DNA from: Actinomycetota bacterium
GTDB taxonomy: Bacteria; Actinomycetota; Geothermincolia; Fen-727; Anoxymicrobiaceae
Direction: 5' to 3'
Length of the DNA: 32,880 nt
Assembly: GCA_016927325.1 (NCBI GenBank)
Contig: JAFGMY010000111.1
Span: 1-32,880, forward strand
Below are positions 15,218 to 23,322 of this stretch, one piece after another. How positions within the stretch are numbered: position 1 is the stretch's first letter; each line of letters opens with the position of its first letter. Both the position numbers and the translations under genes were made by a program. Under the pieces are notes generated by a model that was given only the letters and a program-made list of their open reading frames with translations, was not told the origin of the DNA and did not search any database.

Positions 15218-15589
15218 ATGAGTTTCAAACCGGGGTCGGGCTTTGATGAAAAAGGTTTTTCCATAGTAGAGCTTATGATTACACTTCTGATACTGTCCAT
15301 CATTATTGGAATTGTACTGATGACAATGGTCGTAACCCAGAGAAAAGCCGAGCAGGCCTCCTGCAAGATGAACCTTCGCACCCTCTACAACGCGATCAAC
15401 CAGTATTCCGCCCTTAACAACGGCGAATACCCGGCCTCACTCGATATTCTTGTCGAGGAAAAATATTTGAAGGATTTCGACTGGAAATGCCCGTCCGGCG
15501 ATTACGGGAGCATCTCCGGGGACTACCGTGTTCATTACAACAAAGTAACCGGTCACACATCGTGCCCGAGGCCGGATCACAATCCATAA
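15218..15589 (+). CDS. Type IV prepilin / pseudopilin-like protein
   Basis: The 123-aa protein has a class III signal: a short polar leader, then G followed by FSIVELMITLLILSIIIG with Glu at mature position 5 and a long hydrophobic helix. A prepilin peptidase should cut after Gly13. The rest resembles GspG/ComGC-type small pilins: AINQYSALNNGEYPASLDIL and a C-terminal part with two cysteines (KCPSG and TSCPRP) that could form a disulfide loop. The ATG at 15218 lacks a strong ribosome site. No assembly ATPase, platform protein or peptidase gene is nearby, so it depends on machinery elsewhere. The next gene begins 33 bp downstream. Confidence 0.88.
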   Translation: MSFKPGSGFDEKGFSIVELMITLLILSIIIGIVLMTMVVTQRKAEQASCKMNLRTLYNAINQYSALNNGEYPASLDILVEEKYLKDFDWKCPSGDYGSISGDYRVHYNKVTGHTSCPRPDHNP

Positions 15590-15622
15590 CGTTATTTTGT
15601 TTCCTGTACAGGAGGTGCAGAT

Positions 15623-16468
15623 TTGAAGTACTCCAACTTTGAGATTCTCGCCATGATCGTGGGAGCGGGGGCGGTCGCGTCCTCAATCTTCGCCCCACTC
15701 GCGACCGGCGGGGGTTTATCCAGCGCGCATGAAATAGTAGGCCAGGTGCTGATGCTTCTGGTGTTGTTCTGCGGGCTGCAGTACGGGCGAAAAGGTGCAG
15801 CCGTTTCCATACTTGTTTCGATCGCGATATACGGAGTGGTCGTTTTCAGCTTGTCGACAAAGACAATCGGGACCGGGACGGCCGCCGAACTCCTGCTTCT
15901 CAGATCGGGCGTGTACGTCATAGTTGGATTCATTGCGGGAGAACTGAACGTGAGGTTGAAATACCTGTTTGCCAAGCTCGAAAACCATGATTATGTGGAC
16001 GACGTGACAAGCCTTTACAACACGAGATACCTCGCGAAGCTCATCGAAAGGAGCCTCAGCGAATTCGACAGGTACGGCCATGTCTTTTCCATATCCAGCA
16101 TACATGTGAATGAAGATATATTTTTCTCCATGAAGAAATCAGCCTTCAATAAGGTCGTCCGGGAACTGGGCAACTCCCTTGTCAGGGGCAATATCCGAAG
16201 TGCCGATGAAGCCGCAAGGGCCGGTGGAGCATTTTTCGTAATCCTGTTTCCAAACACAAACTTTGACGGGGCGACGATAGCAACCACAAGAATCAAGGGA
16301 AAGGTGCAAAGCTACCTGGACCGGCGGGGCATGGAGACATCAAATGAAGACGTAGTTCTCACCGATGTTTTTGAGTACCCCAGACATAAAGAAAACCTTG
16401 ATATCATATTAGACCGGCTTCAGGAATACTCTTCAAACGGTGGCTCCAGGGAAAAGAGCATGATGTAA
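15623..16468 (+). CDS. Membrane protein with degenerate GGDEF domain
   Basis: The 281-aa protein starts at TTG 15623 behind an excellent AGGAGGTG. Residues 5-107 hold about four hydrophobic segments, then a linker leads to a GGDEF-like fold: DYVDDVTSLYNTRYLAKLIE (123-142) matches the DxLTGLxNRR start, and RAGGAFFVILFPNT (199-212) sits where RxGGDEFxxxLP is expected. The signature reads GGAFF, so the metal/catalytic acidic residues are gone and cyclase activity is unlikely. The allosteric RxxD is not obvious. It could be a nucleotide-binding or purely structural sensor. It follows the prepilin gene on the same strand and may be linked to pilus control; that link is inference. Confidence 0.82.
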   Translation: MKYSNFEILAMIVGAGAVASSIFAPLATGGGLSSAHEIVGQVLMLLVLFCGLQYGRKGAAVSILVSIAIYGVVVFSLSTKTIGTGTAAELLLLRSGVYVIVGFIAGELNVRLKYLFAKLENHDYVDDVTSLYNTRYLAKLIERSLSEFDRYGHVFSISSIHVNEDIFFSMKKSAFNKVVRELGNSLVRGNIRSADEAARAGGAFFVILFPNTNFDGATIATTRIKGKVQSYLDRRGMETSNEDVVLTDVFEYPRHKENLDIILDRLQEYSSNGGSREKSMM

Positions 16469-16482
16469 ACCGCCCGCCGGAC

Positions 16483-16926
16483 TCAGCATTTCCAGGAAAA
16501 AGAGATTCTCCTGCCTTCATAGTGAAGCTTATTATAGAAAGCGATAATCTCTTCTCTATCGGTTCCGATTTTCGCTTCAAAGGAACGGCATCCACGCCTG
16601 CAGGCGGACCTTAAAGAGAACTCCATCAAAGTGCTGCCTATACCTTTTCGTCTTTGATCTTTATCAACATAAAGAGCAGCCAGGTTGCCTTCTTCTCCGG
16701 CTCCGTACAGGGAAAAATAGAAATTGACCGCGGCGATCCCGGCAGGCTCGTCGTCATCGTAAGCTATCACGAACATCCATTGGTCGGAATTCAACAGTTC
16801 GGCGACGATCCGGTCCCAGGAGTCCCTGTCTTCCTGCGGCTCGGCTCCCTGTGATTGCATAAAATCAAGCAAAAACGTTTCTACTACACCATGGTCTTTT
16901 ACGCCCGCTTTTCTTAAGTCAAGCAT
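16483..16926 (-). CDS. GNAT-family N-acetyltransferase
   Basis: This is a 147-aa single-domain GNAT protein. The core strand NLAALYVDKDQRRKGIGSTLMEF (residues 81-103) contains the acetyl-CoA pyrophosphate-binding R-x-x-G-x-G (RRKGIG, 92-97). Downstream are the helix SACRRGCRSFEAKIG and the closing AFYNKLHYEG motif. GNATs transfer an acetyl group from acetyl-CoA to amines; the substrate cannot be told from sequence. The ATG at 16926 has GGAG 8 nt upstream. It is convergent with the GGDEF-like gene (14 bp apart) and divergent from the NusG-II operon. Confidence 0.9.
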   Translation of the reverse strand: MLDLRKAGVKDHGVVETFLLDFMQSQGAEPQEDRDSWDRIVAELLNSDQWMFVIAYDDDEPAGIAAVNFYFSLYGAGEEGNLAALYVDKDQRRKGIGSTLMEFSLRSACRRGCRSFEAKIGTDREEIIAFYNKLHYEGRRISFSWKC

Positions 16927-16948
16927 TCAATCAACTCCAGGAGTCCTG

Positions 16949-16977
16949 TATTATCATTGAGAGTAATACTGATAATA
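16949..16977. promoter_or_regulatory. Operator-like inverted repeat between GNAT and NusG-II genes
   Basis: TATTATCA (16949-16956) and TGATAATA (16970-16977) are perfect 8-bp arms 13 bp apart in the shared upstream region of two divergent genes. It could be a repressor site or coincidence in A+T-rich DNA. Confidence 0.35.
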
Positions 16978-17052
16978 GAATAACAGTTCCGGGATGCCAA
17001 CTGTTTACCCACTTGACCCTGTCGATAGATATTGAATTACGAGGGTGATGAG

Positions 17053-17463
17053 TTGAAGGCCGGTGTGAAAAGCAGCGTTAAACAAAAAATTGGAGACTCG
17101 GTGACTGTCGCCGCGATCATTATCGCGATACTCTTCTCCATTCCTCTCGTCACAAAGGGTGCCGACGCCGGGAAGCCCGCCTTCGCGGTTGTGGAAGTAA
17201 ACGGGCGGGAATCGCTGCGGGTAGCGCTCGGAGAAGACGGGCGGGACAGGACCTTTGACGTGGAAGGGTCCGCCGGGACAAGCACGATCGAAGTGAAAAA
17301 CGGCCGCGTGAGGATGCTGGAAAGTGACTGCCCGGATAAACTATGCATCGGCATGGGGTGGGCTGAAAAGACAGGAGACAGCATAGTCTGCATTCCAAAC
17401 AGGGTTGTAATTGAGCTTGTCGGCCCTGAGAAAATCAAGGAAGTGGATACGGTAACGGAGTAG
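17053..17463 (+). CDS. NusG domain II-containing protein
   Basis: The 136-aa protein has one N-terminal membrane segment (about 17-34) followed by an outward-facing beta-rich domain of the NusG_II type. The conserved features are the strand FAVVEVNGRE, the motif ESDCPDKLCIGMGW (Cys93, Cys98) and GDSIVCIPNRVVIEL (Cys113). This family is not the transcription factor NusG; it is a small membrane-anchored protein often found with Gx-type S-components. The TTG at 17053 is chosen because GAGGGTGATGAG lies just upstream; an earlier TTG at 17032 has none. The stop is 8 bp before the next start, so translation is probably coupled. The cysteines might form a disulfide or bind a redox group; this is not shown. 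Confidence 0.88.
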   Translation: MKAGVKSSVKQKIGDSVTVAAIIIAILFSIPLVTKGADAGKPAFAVVEVNGRESLRVALGEDGRDRTFDVEGSAGTSTIEVKNGRVRMLESDCPDKLCIGMGWAEKTGDSIVCIPNRVVIELVGPEKIKEVDTVTE

Positions 17464-17471
17464 GAGTGTTC

Positions 17472-17984
17472 ATGTTTGAAAGCCGGCGAATCGCCGATCT
17501 TGCGCTTCTTGTGTCGGTAGGCCTCGTCTTGAGCGTAATCGAAAACAGCTTGCCGCCTTTGCTTCCTGTGCCCGGAGCGAAACTTGGGCTCGCCAATATC
17601 GCTACCGTTATCGCGCTCTATCTGTTCGGCCCGAAAATGGCGCTCGAGGTCACTGTATTGAGGACGATTACAGGTGGCATCCTTCGCGGCAGCATGGTCG
17701 GCCTGCTCCTGAGCTTTACCGGCGGCCTCGCCAGTACGCTGGTGATGATCCTCCTGTTTGTGCTCCTTGGCGGATACTTGAGCATAACAGGAGTAAGCGT
17801 CGCCGGCGCCGCTGTTCATAATACCGCGCAGCTCGCCACAGCTTATCTCCTGGTCCAGCATGCCGCCCTTTTCTATTACCTTCCGTACCTTCTGATAATT
17901 TCCATCCCAACCGGAATATTCGTAGGATACGCTTCCCGCCGTGTCACAACGGTTTTGCGGGAACTTCCACTGACAGCCGGATAG
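17472..17984 (+). CDS. Gx transporter / heptaprenyl diphosphate synthase component I family protein (ECF S-component-like)
   Basis: This is a 170-aa membrane protein with about five to six hydrophobic segments. LLPVPGAKLGLANIATVIAL near the N-terminus is the signature of the Hpre_diP_synt_I (Gx transporter) family, followed by LRTITGGILRGSMVGLLLSF and LGGYLSITGVSVAGAAVHN. The old name, heptaprenyl diphosphate synthase subunit I, rests on a gene-order link to prenyl diphosphate synthases. The fold and position beside ecfA1-A2-T suit an S-component that binds the transported molecule. The ATG at 17472 is preceded by AGGAG, 5 nt away, which overlaps the stop of the NusG-II gene. An in-frame GTG at 17466 overlaps that ribosome site and is rejected. 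Confidence 0.88.
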   Translation: MFESRRIADLALLVSVGLVLSVIENSLPPLLPVPGAKLGLANIATVIALYLFGPKMALEVTVLRTITGGILRGSMVGLLLSFTGGLASTLVMILLFVLLGGYLSITGVSVAGAAVHNTAQLATAYLLVQHAALFYYLPYLLIISIPTGIFVGYASRRVTTVLRELPLTAG

Positions 17985-17988
17985 CCCC

Positions 17989-18828
17989 ATGAAAAACGGA
18001 CCGGAACATCAAAATATAACCATAGAGGGCCTGACGTTTCAGTATAAAAACACCGGCGAAGAGGTGTTGAAAGACATTGACGCCGAGTTTTATGCAGGCA
18101 GATACTACGTGATTCTCGGGCGGAACGGGTCCGGGAAATCAACGTTGCTGCGCTGCATGAACTCGCTTCTCGGGCCTTCGGAAGGAAAGGTGCTTGTTTG
18201 CGGACTCGATTCGTCTTTGCCTGAAAACTCGACTGAAATCCTGAAGAAAGCTTCCATGGTCTTTCAGGACCCGAACTCACAGATCGTTGGTTCCACCGTT
18301 GAAGATGATATCGCGTTCGGCCCTGAAAACCTGGGCCTTGAACCAGGCTCAATAGAAAGAAAGGTCCGTGCCGCCGTCGAAATGACAGGTTTGGCCGGAA
18401 TCGAGCGGGAGCAGCCCCGGAACCTGTCGATGGGACAGAAGCAGCTCGTGTCAATCGCCGGTGCACTTGCGATGGAACCGGTGTTTATATTGAGTGATGA
18501 ATCGACCTCGATGCTCGACGACGGCGCGCGCAGTACCATACTGAAACTGTTTAAAAAGCTCCGGGGGCGGGGTACCGGCATCATTCATGTCACACATTTC
18601 CTTGAAGAAGCGATAGACGCGGATGAAATCCTGGTTCTCGACCGCGGCGGAATCGCCCTTCGCGGCAAACCGGAAGACGTTATTTCAAATCCCGGACGGA
18701 TGCTCGACATGGGCCTGGAGCCGCTGCCTGTGACAATGGTTGCGAAAGAGCTTCAATGCCTGGGAACAGGCGCCGGACCGGGCAGCATACTGACCGTAGA
18801 GGAGCTCATGTCTTGGCTCAGAAGCTGA
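17989..18828 (+). CDS. ecfA1: ECF transporter ATPase EcfA1
   Basis: This is a 279-aa ABC ATPase of the energy-coupling factor type. The Walker A is GRNGSGKST (about 44-52), the Q-loop VFQDPNSQIVGSTVEDDIAFG is the ECF-specific form, the signature is NLSMGQKQLV, Walker B is VFILSDEST, the D-loop is SMLD and the switch His is in IIHVTHF. The C-terminal 60 residues suit the EcfA dimerisation tail. Residues around Walker B read SDE in place of the more common LDE, without loss of the Asp-Glu pair. The ATG begins 4 bp after the S-component stop. With EcfA2 it forms the heterodimer that powers EcfT. Confidence 0.95.
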   Translation: MKNGPEHQNITIEGLTFQYKNTGEEVLKDIDAEFYAGRYYVILGRNGSGKSTLLRCMNSLLGPSEGKVLVCGLDSSLPENSTEILKKASMVFQDPNSQIVGSTVEDDIAFGPENLGLEPGSIERKVRAAVEMTGLAGIEREQPRNLSMGQKQLVSIAGALAMEPVFILSDESTSMLDDGARSTILKLFKKLRGRGTGIIHVTHFLEEAIDADEILVLDRGGIALRGKPEDVISNPGRMLDMGLEPLPVTMVAKELQCLGTGAGPGSILTVEELMSWLRS

Positions 18829-19667
18829 TACTGGAAAGCGTATCATACTCATACCCTTTTTCCGGGTCTCCCCCTGTCCTGAAGGATGTCAACCTCGTGG
18901 TTGACCCCGGGGAGGTCATTTGCATCGCAGGCAGAAACGGGTCCGGGAAATCGACTCTTTCCCAGATCTGCGCGGGTCTCCTTTTCCCCACCGGAGGGAA
19001 GTTGTCTTACGGCGGCAGCCGGATAAAAACCAGGCGTGACATGTCGGGGCTGAGAAAGAACGTCTGCCTCCTTTTCCAGTCACCCGAGGACCAGCTTTTC
19101 GCGGATACCGTCCTGGCTGATATAAGCTTCGGCCCGCGAAACCATGGATTAAGAGGTTCTGAACTGCAGGCAATTGTAAGAGAATCGGCGGAAATGGCCG
19201 GTCTCGATATCGAAAGGCTGGGAGACAGGTCGCCGTTCTCTCTTTCCGGCGGCGAAAAAAGAATGGTCGCGCTCGCGGGAGTCTTTGCCCTGAGGCCGGA
19301 GATACTGGTCCTCGACGAACCGTTTACGGGCCTCGATCACACACACAGGGAACACTTGAGGGAATCGCTTGCACGCTACCGTGAATCCCGCGGCGCGTCG
19401 CTGGTAATAGTATCGCATGAACTCTCCAACGTCTGGCCGGTCGCCGTCAAGTACGGCCTCCTCGCCGACGGAAAGCTTGCGGGCCTGCGGAGCAGGGCTG
19501 AGATCGCCGCCGAGAAAGACGGGATATCCCGCCTTGGGCTGAGGCTGCCCCAATGGGGTGCGCTGGAGCATGAGCTCAGACGGATTAACATCGAGCTGGA
19601 CGACCCGTCCGATTACCATGTCATAGCGGAGACGATCCGCTCTTATAAAGAGGGTCAGGATGATTGA
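18813..19667 (+). CDS. ecfA2: ECF transporter ATPase EcfA2
   Basis: This is a 284-aa second ABC ATPase. Motifs are GRNGSGKST in Walker A, LLFQSPEDQLFADTVLADIS in the Q-loop, SLSGGEKRMVALAGVFAL in the signature, ILVLDEPFTGLDH for Walker B and D-loop, and VIVSHEL for the switch His. The TTG at 18813 is chosen because GAGGAGC is 7 nt upstream. The start lies inside the end of ecfA1, a 16-bp overlap typical of coupled translation. Longer in-frame starts upstream would run deep into ecfA1. It shares an 8-bp overlap with ecfT at its 3' end. Confidence 0.95.
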   Translation: MAQKLILESVSYSYPFSGSPPVLKDVNLVVDPGEVICIAGRNGSGKSTLSQICAGLLFPTGGKLSYGGSRIKTRRDMSGLRKNVCLLFQSPEDQLFADTVLADISFGPRNHGLRGSELQAIVRESAEMAGLDIERLGDRSPFSLSGGEKRMVALAGVFALRPEILVLDEPFTGLDHTHREHLRESLARYRESRGASLVIVSHELSNVWPVAVKYGLLADGKLAGLRSRAEIAAEKDGISRLGLRLPQWGALEHELRRINIELDDPSDYHVIAETIRSYKEGQDD

Positions 19668-20463
19668 CGATAAAGCCATGGCGATCGGCCAGTATATTCC
19701 AGGGCGGTCGTTTCTGCACAAGCTGGACCCGCGCCTGAAAATATTAACCGTAATAATCTGGACGCTCCTACTCTTCTCTTATACCAGCGGCTGGGAGCTT
19801 CTGGCTTTCTGCGCGCTTCTCCTGATCGTTCTTGCGGCCGCCCGGGTTCCTGTCTTTTCAATCCTGAAATCCCTCAAGGTCGTGACGGTTATAGTCGTCG
19901 TCACCTTTATGATGCAGGCTCTACTCACACCTGGAAAAGTCATCTTCCACTGGGCGTTCCTGAACGTTACCGACAGCGGGCTTTCAAACGGCATCATCTA
20001 TTCTGGAAGGATACTCGTCCTGGTCGTCCTTCTGTCGATTCTTACCGCGACCACGCCTCCGATCGGGCTCGCCGACGGCATGGAGTCTCTGCTCAGGCCG
20101 CTGAAAGCGCTGAAAGTGCCGGTAGGCAGGGTGGCCACTCTTATCAGCATAATACTGATGTTCATACCGGACATTCTCGAGCAGAGCAGAAAACTGATCC
20201 GTTCCCAGGCGGCGAAGGGAGCGGACTTCGACTCGTGGAACCTTCCCGGAAGGCTGAAAAATATTACTTTTCTGCTGACCCCGCTTTTTGTGAAAGTCTT
20301 TTACCGTGCCGACGCCCTTGGCACCGCGATGTACTCCAGGTGTTACGGATCGGCGGAAAAGCGTACCCGCCTTCACCCGCTGAAGATCGGGCTGTGGGAA
20401 ACAGCTGCTGCTGTCGCATTAACAGCTCTTTCAATAATCATCAAGTATGTGATACCCGGTTAA
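19660..20463 (+). CDS. ecfT: ECF transporter transmembrane protein EcfT
   Basis: This 267-aa protein carries the EcfT N-terminal signature QYIPGRSFLHKLDPRLKI, then about five membrane helices. The cytoplasmic coupling helices appear in LIRSQAAKGADFDSW and ALGTAMYSRCYGSAE. In the family these carry two Ala-Arg-Gly motifs that dock on the ATPases; here they read AKG and RCYG, an ordinary level of variation. The ATG at 19660 lies within the ecfA2 end. Because the operon holds its own S-component, this may be a dedicated (group I-like) ECF system, though EcfT modules are often shared with S-components elsewhere. Confidence 0.94.
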   Translation: MIDDKAMAIGQYIPGRSFLHKLDPRLKILTVIIWTLLLFSYTSGWELLAFCALLLIVLAAARVPVFSILKSLKVVTVIVVVTFMMQALLTPGKVIFHWAFLNVTDSGLSNGIIYSGRILVLVVLLSILTATTPPIGLADGMESLLRPLKALKVPVGRVATLISIILMFIPDILEQSRKLIRSQAAKGADFDSWNLPGRLKNITFLLTPLFVKVFYRADALGTAMYSRCYGSAEKRTRLHPLKIGLWETAAAVALTALSIIIKYVIPG

Positions 20464-20567
20464 ACGTACCCCCCGGATTATCTTATAAAGTATTGAGGCG
20501 GCGTATCTTTCCCCCTGCGTGATAATTAAAAAACCGGGCAGTAGCGCACGGTGGTTCGTCAATCAGT

Positions 20568-20666
20568 TTTGGGCGCGTTGTCGGAATGTTAATCGATGTT
20601 TGGGCGCGTCTCTCAGGCGCGCGTTTGTGATGAATCGTCCTTTGGGCGCGTCTCTCAGGCGCGCGT
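20568..20666. repeat. GC-rich short direct repeats downstream of ecfT
   Basis: Two identical 26-bp copies (20599-20624 and 20641-20666) share the core GGGCGCGTCTCTCAGGCGCG and start 42 bp apart. A truncated copy (TTTGGGCGCGT) begins at 20568. Each full copy can form a small GCGCG/CGCGC hairpin. Further on, CTCTCAG in the last copy pairs with CTGAGAG at about 20680. The region 20464-20735 separates ecfT from the convergent TPR gene and holds no other gene. No U-tract is present, so a terminator is not clear. Confidence 0.8.
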
Positions 20667-20735
20667 GATTCCCATGGCTGAGAGTCGTGGGCCAAAGGAC
20701 GGGGATATGGGTGCCCGGCCCGGCTCATCAGGTCA

Positions 20736-23198
20736 TTATTCCACCAACAGATTCAGCCTGGCGGCCGCTTTCTCATAAAGTTCATGCCACTCGGGTCTCT
20801 GCGCACACAGTGCGTAAGACTGCCGGTACGCACCATTCGCCTCCTCTACCCTGCCGCTCCTCTCAAAACCTTCCGCAAGGTAATACCAGGCGTCGCCGCG
20901 TGCGGGATCCAGCGCAACAGCCGTCTCATACAACCTGGCCGCTTCCCGGTAATCTTTGATATCGTCCCTTAAGCTGCCCTCGAGAACTGAAAGCCCGGCA
21001 ACCGTCGCCGGATCCAGCCCCCCGACACCCCTTGCCTCCTCGAGGTGATCGATCGCCCCGTCGTAATCCTCCTGCCCGGCGAGGTACGCGGCCACTTCAA
21101 TCCTGAGCTCGATATTTCCTCCGTCACGCCTGATTGCCGCCTCGATCTCACGTGTGGCACCTTCGATATCACCGGCGTCCGCCATCAGGCGCGACAATTC
21201 GACCGCCGCCGGAATGTACGGCAAGCCGGCATCAAGGGCCTTTCTGAACTCTTTTTCAGCATCTTCCTTTTTACCCAGCGCCGCGAGCGCGAGGCCCGCC
21301 CTGTAATAGTAGCGGCCATCCTCCGGAAACAACTCCTGGGCTTTTCTATACTCTTCAAGAGCAGCCTCGAACCGCTCTTCGAGTTCATAGCTGTAACCAA
21401 GCAGGTATCGCTCATCCGCGGAGGTCAGCCCGCCGGTAACGTTTTTCCTGGCTTTTTTCATCTCTCTTGCGCCCGTGCCGGCGTTGCCCGACTTCAGGAA
21501 ACTCATTCCCAGCATCAACTTCGAACTCCAGTCAAGGCCGTTGTCCCGCACTGCGGAATCGCACTCACCGATCGCCTCGGTGTACATTCCGCGATAAAGG
21601 AAGGCTTCACCCAGCAAACGGTGAGGATACCAGTCAAGGGCATCCATTGATATCAAACCCGCGAACTGGTCTCCAGCGGCCGCAAATTGCGCCTTCGCCA
21701 GATACGCGATGCCGATATCCGCCATGACCGGGCGCCGCCCGCTTACCAGATCGACGGACTTGGTCCATTTCTCCAGCGCATCATCCACCTTGCCACCCAT
21801 CCAGTCGAGCACGCCGTGGTTCTGGTAACCATACGACATGTACTCTCCGATTTCACTTCCGACAAGACGCCTGAACGCCGCCTCGGCCCGGCCGGTATTT
21901 CCGAGTTTCATCTCTAGCATCCCAAGAGAGGTCCAGGTTTCATATTTCCCGGGGTCCTCTTCCACTACGGCCTCCATGCAGCCCGCGGCCGCGGCCGCGT
22001 CGCCCCTTACCAACTCAATCACCGCCATCCCCATGTTCGCCGTGCCGTTGCCGGGATCGAGCGCCATAACCTGCTCCAGATCCCTCGAGGCATCATCAAG
22101 CTTGTTCTCGAGAATCCTCACTATTCCCAGCCCCGTCAGTGCGTGGACCTCCTCCGGTTCGGCGTTGAGGACTTCCTTGAACCACTTTTCGGCACCTGCG
22201 AGGTCTCCCATCCCCAGAAAAGCCTGCGCAATCCCGAGCGGCGGTCCTATCGATTTCCTGTCCGACCTTCTGGCGTTCATAAAAGAATCCTCGGCCTCGC
22301 CCCATTTGCCCTGGAGCAGCTCTATGTTGCCCCTCGCAATCAGGGCGGTCGGATTATGTGAATCGATCTCCAGCACCGTTATCAGAACCCCTATCGCCTT
22401 ATCCAGTTCCCTTCTGTCAATCATCACCTGCGCCAGCGCGTTGTAGGGCCAGGATTCCTGTGTACCGTCCTTCACCTGGAGTACCGCCTCCTCCTCGATC
22501 TCCTCCCGCTTGCCTTCATCCTGGTAGTAAGGCTGCATCAGCATGTCGACGAACTCGCTGTTGTTCTCTTCCGGTTTCCTCACGGTAGTGGCCTGGTCAT
22601 CCGCCGTTGGCTGTTCCCCGGCAAACACCTCATACCTCCTGGACGATTTCGCTTTCAAGGACCCATCCCCGGTTTTCAGAGCCGCGCCTCCTTCATAGAC
22701 GTCGACAATCGAACGCCCTCCCGGCTCGACGGTCACGGACACGCTGTTGCCGCCAGCGCTCTTCGCCGCCGGAACGACAGTAACCTCTGGAGACGTAACT
22801 GTTATCTTTTCACCTTGTGAATCGGTCAGCAGTACCAGTTCGCCGCGGGATACAGTGATCCCGGACTCTTCATCACCTGTCGTGTCCACGGTGAAGCGGC
22901 TGTTCTCATTCGCCCTCAGCCTGGCCCCGGAAGACATTAGGACCATGATGCTCGAACCGGGCTCGACCCAGATCCTGTCGCTCTTGAACAAAGGCGTCCC
23001 GGGGCCGCCCACAGCCCAGCAGTTGGAAGATAAAGAGAATATATCGAAGGTGCCGTCAACCTGGACAACCACTCCCGCGGCCGCCGATGATACCTCACTT
23101 CTCTCTTTTTCCTCCCTGCCGCATGACGGCAGCACGACAAGCGCCGCCGTTAGAACTGACACGACAGCAACTTTCATTAATCCACGCAGTTTTCTCAC
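20736..23198 (-). CDS. FecR-like/TPR-repeat lipoprotein
   Basis: The 820-aa product starts at GTG 23198 (GGGAG 7 nt upstream) with a basic N-terminus, a hydrophobic stretch and LVVLPSC, so Cys26 is a likely lipid-anchor site (Pro at -2 is unusual). Residues about 35-200 form a beta-rich FecR-like region: PLFKSDRIWVEPGSSIMVLM, SGARLRANENSRF, VSRGELVLLTD, ITVTSPEVTVVP and a closing VFAGEQP. The rest (about 245 to the end) is an array of some 15 tetratricopeptide repeats with the usual W/L/G/Y/A/P pattern, for example ALIARGNIELLQGKWGEAE and WYYLAEGFERSGRVEEANG. It should be a surface or periplasm-side scaffold. It follows rnfB on the same strand after 124 bp; a tie to Rnf is possible but not shown. 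The function is unknown. Confidence 0.85.
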   Translation of the reverse strand: MRKLRGLMKVAVVSVLTAALVVLPSCGREEKERSEVSSAAAGVVVQVDGTFDIFSLSSNCWAVGGPGTPLFKSDRIWVEPGSSIMVLMSSGARLRANENSRFTVDTTGDEESGITVSRGELVLLTDSQGEKITVTSPEVTVVPAAKSAGGNSVSVTVEPGGRSIVDVYEGGAALKTGDGSLKAKSSRRYEVFAGEQPTADDQATTVRKPEENNSEFVDMLMQPYYQDEGKREEIEEEAVLQVKDGTQESWPYNALAQVMIDRRELDKAIGVLITVLEIDSHNPTALIARGNIELLQGKWGEAEDSFMNARRSDRKSIGPPLGIAQAFLGMGDLAGAEKWFKEVLNAEPEEVHALTGLGIVRILENKLDDASRDLEQVMALDPGNGTANMGMAVIELVRGDAAAAAGCMEAVVEEDPGKYETWTSLGMLEMKLGNTGRAEAAFRRLVGSEIGEYMSYGYQNHGVLDWMGGKVDDALEKWTKSVDLVSGRRPVMADIGIAYLAKAQFAAAGDQFAGLISMDALDWYPHRLLGEAFLYRGMYTEAIGECDSAVRDNGLDWSSKLMLGMSFLKSGNAGTGAREMKKARKNVTGGLTSADERYLLGYSYELEERFEAALEEYRKAQELFPEDGRYYYRAGLALAALGKKEDAEKEFRKALDAGLPYIPAAVELSRLMADAGDIEGATREIEAAIRRDGGNIELRIEVAAYLAGQEDYDGAIDHLEEARGVGGLDPATVAGLSVLEGSLRDDIKDYREAARLYETAVALDPARGDAWYYLAEGFERSGRVEEANGAYRQSYALCAQRPEWHELYEKAAARLNLLVE

Positions 23199-23322
23199 CA
23201 ACCGTCTCCCGGCTATACCGATTATCAACAGCACGTATTTGTTGTAGTTCTTCTTTAAACAGGTTTGGACGACCTTTAGCGAGGTTGACGGTTATTAGAG
23301 CCGGAGCTGTTGAGACAGCTTC

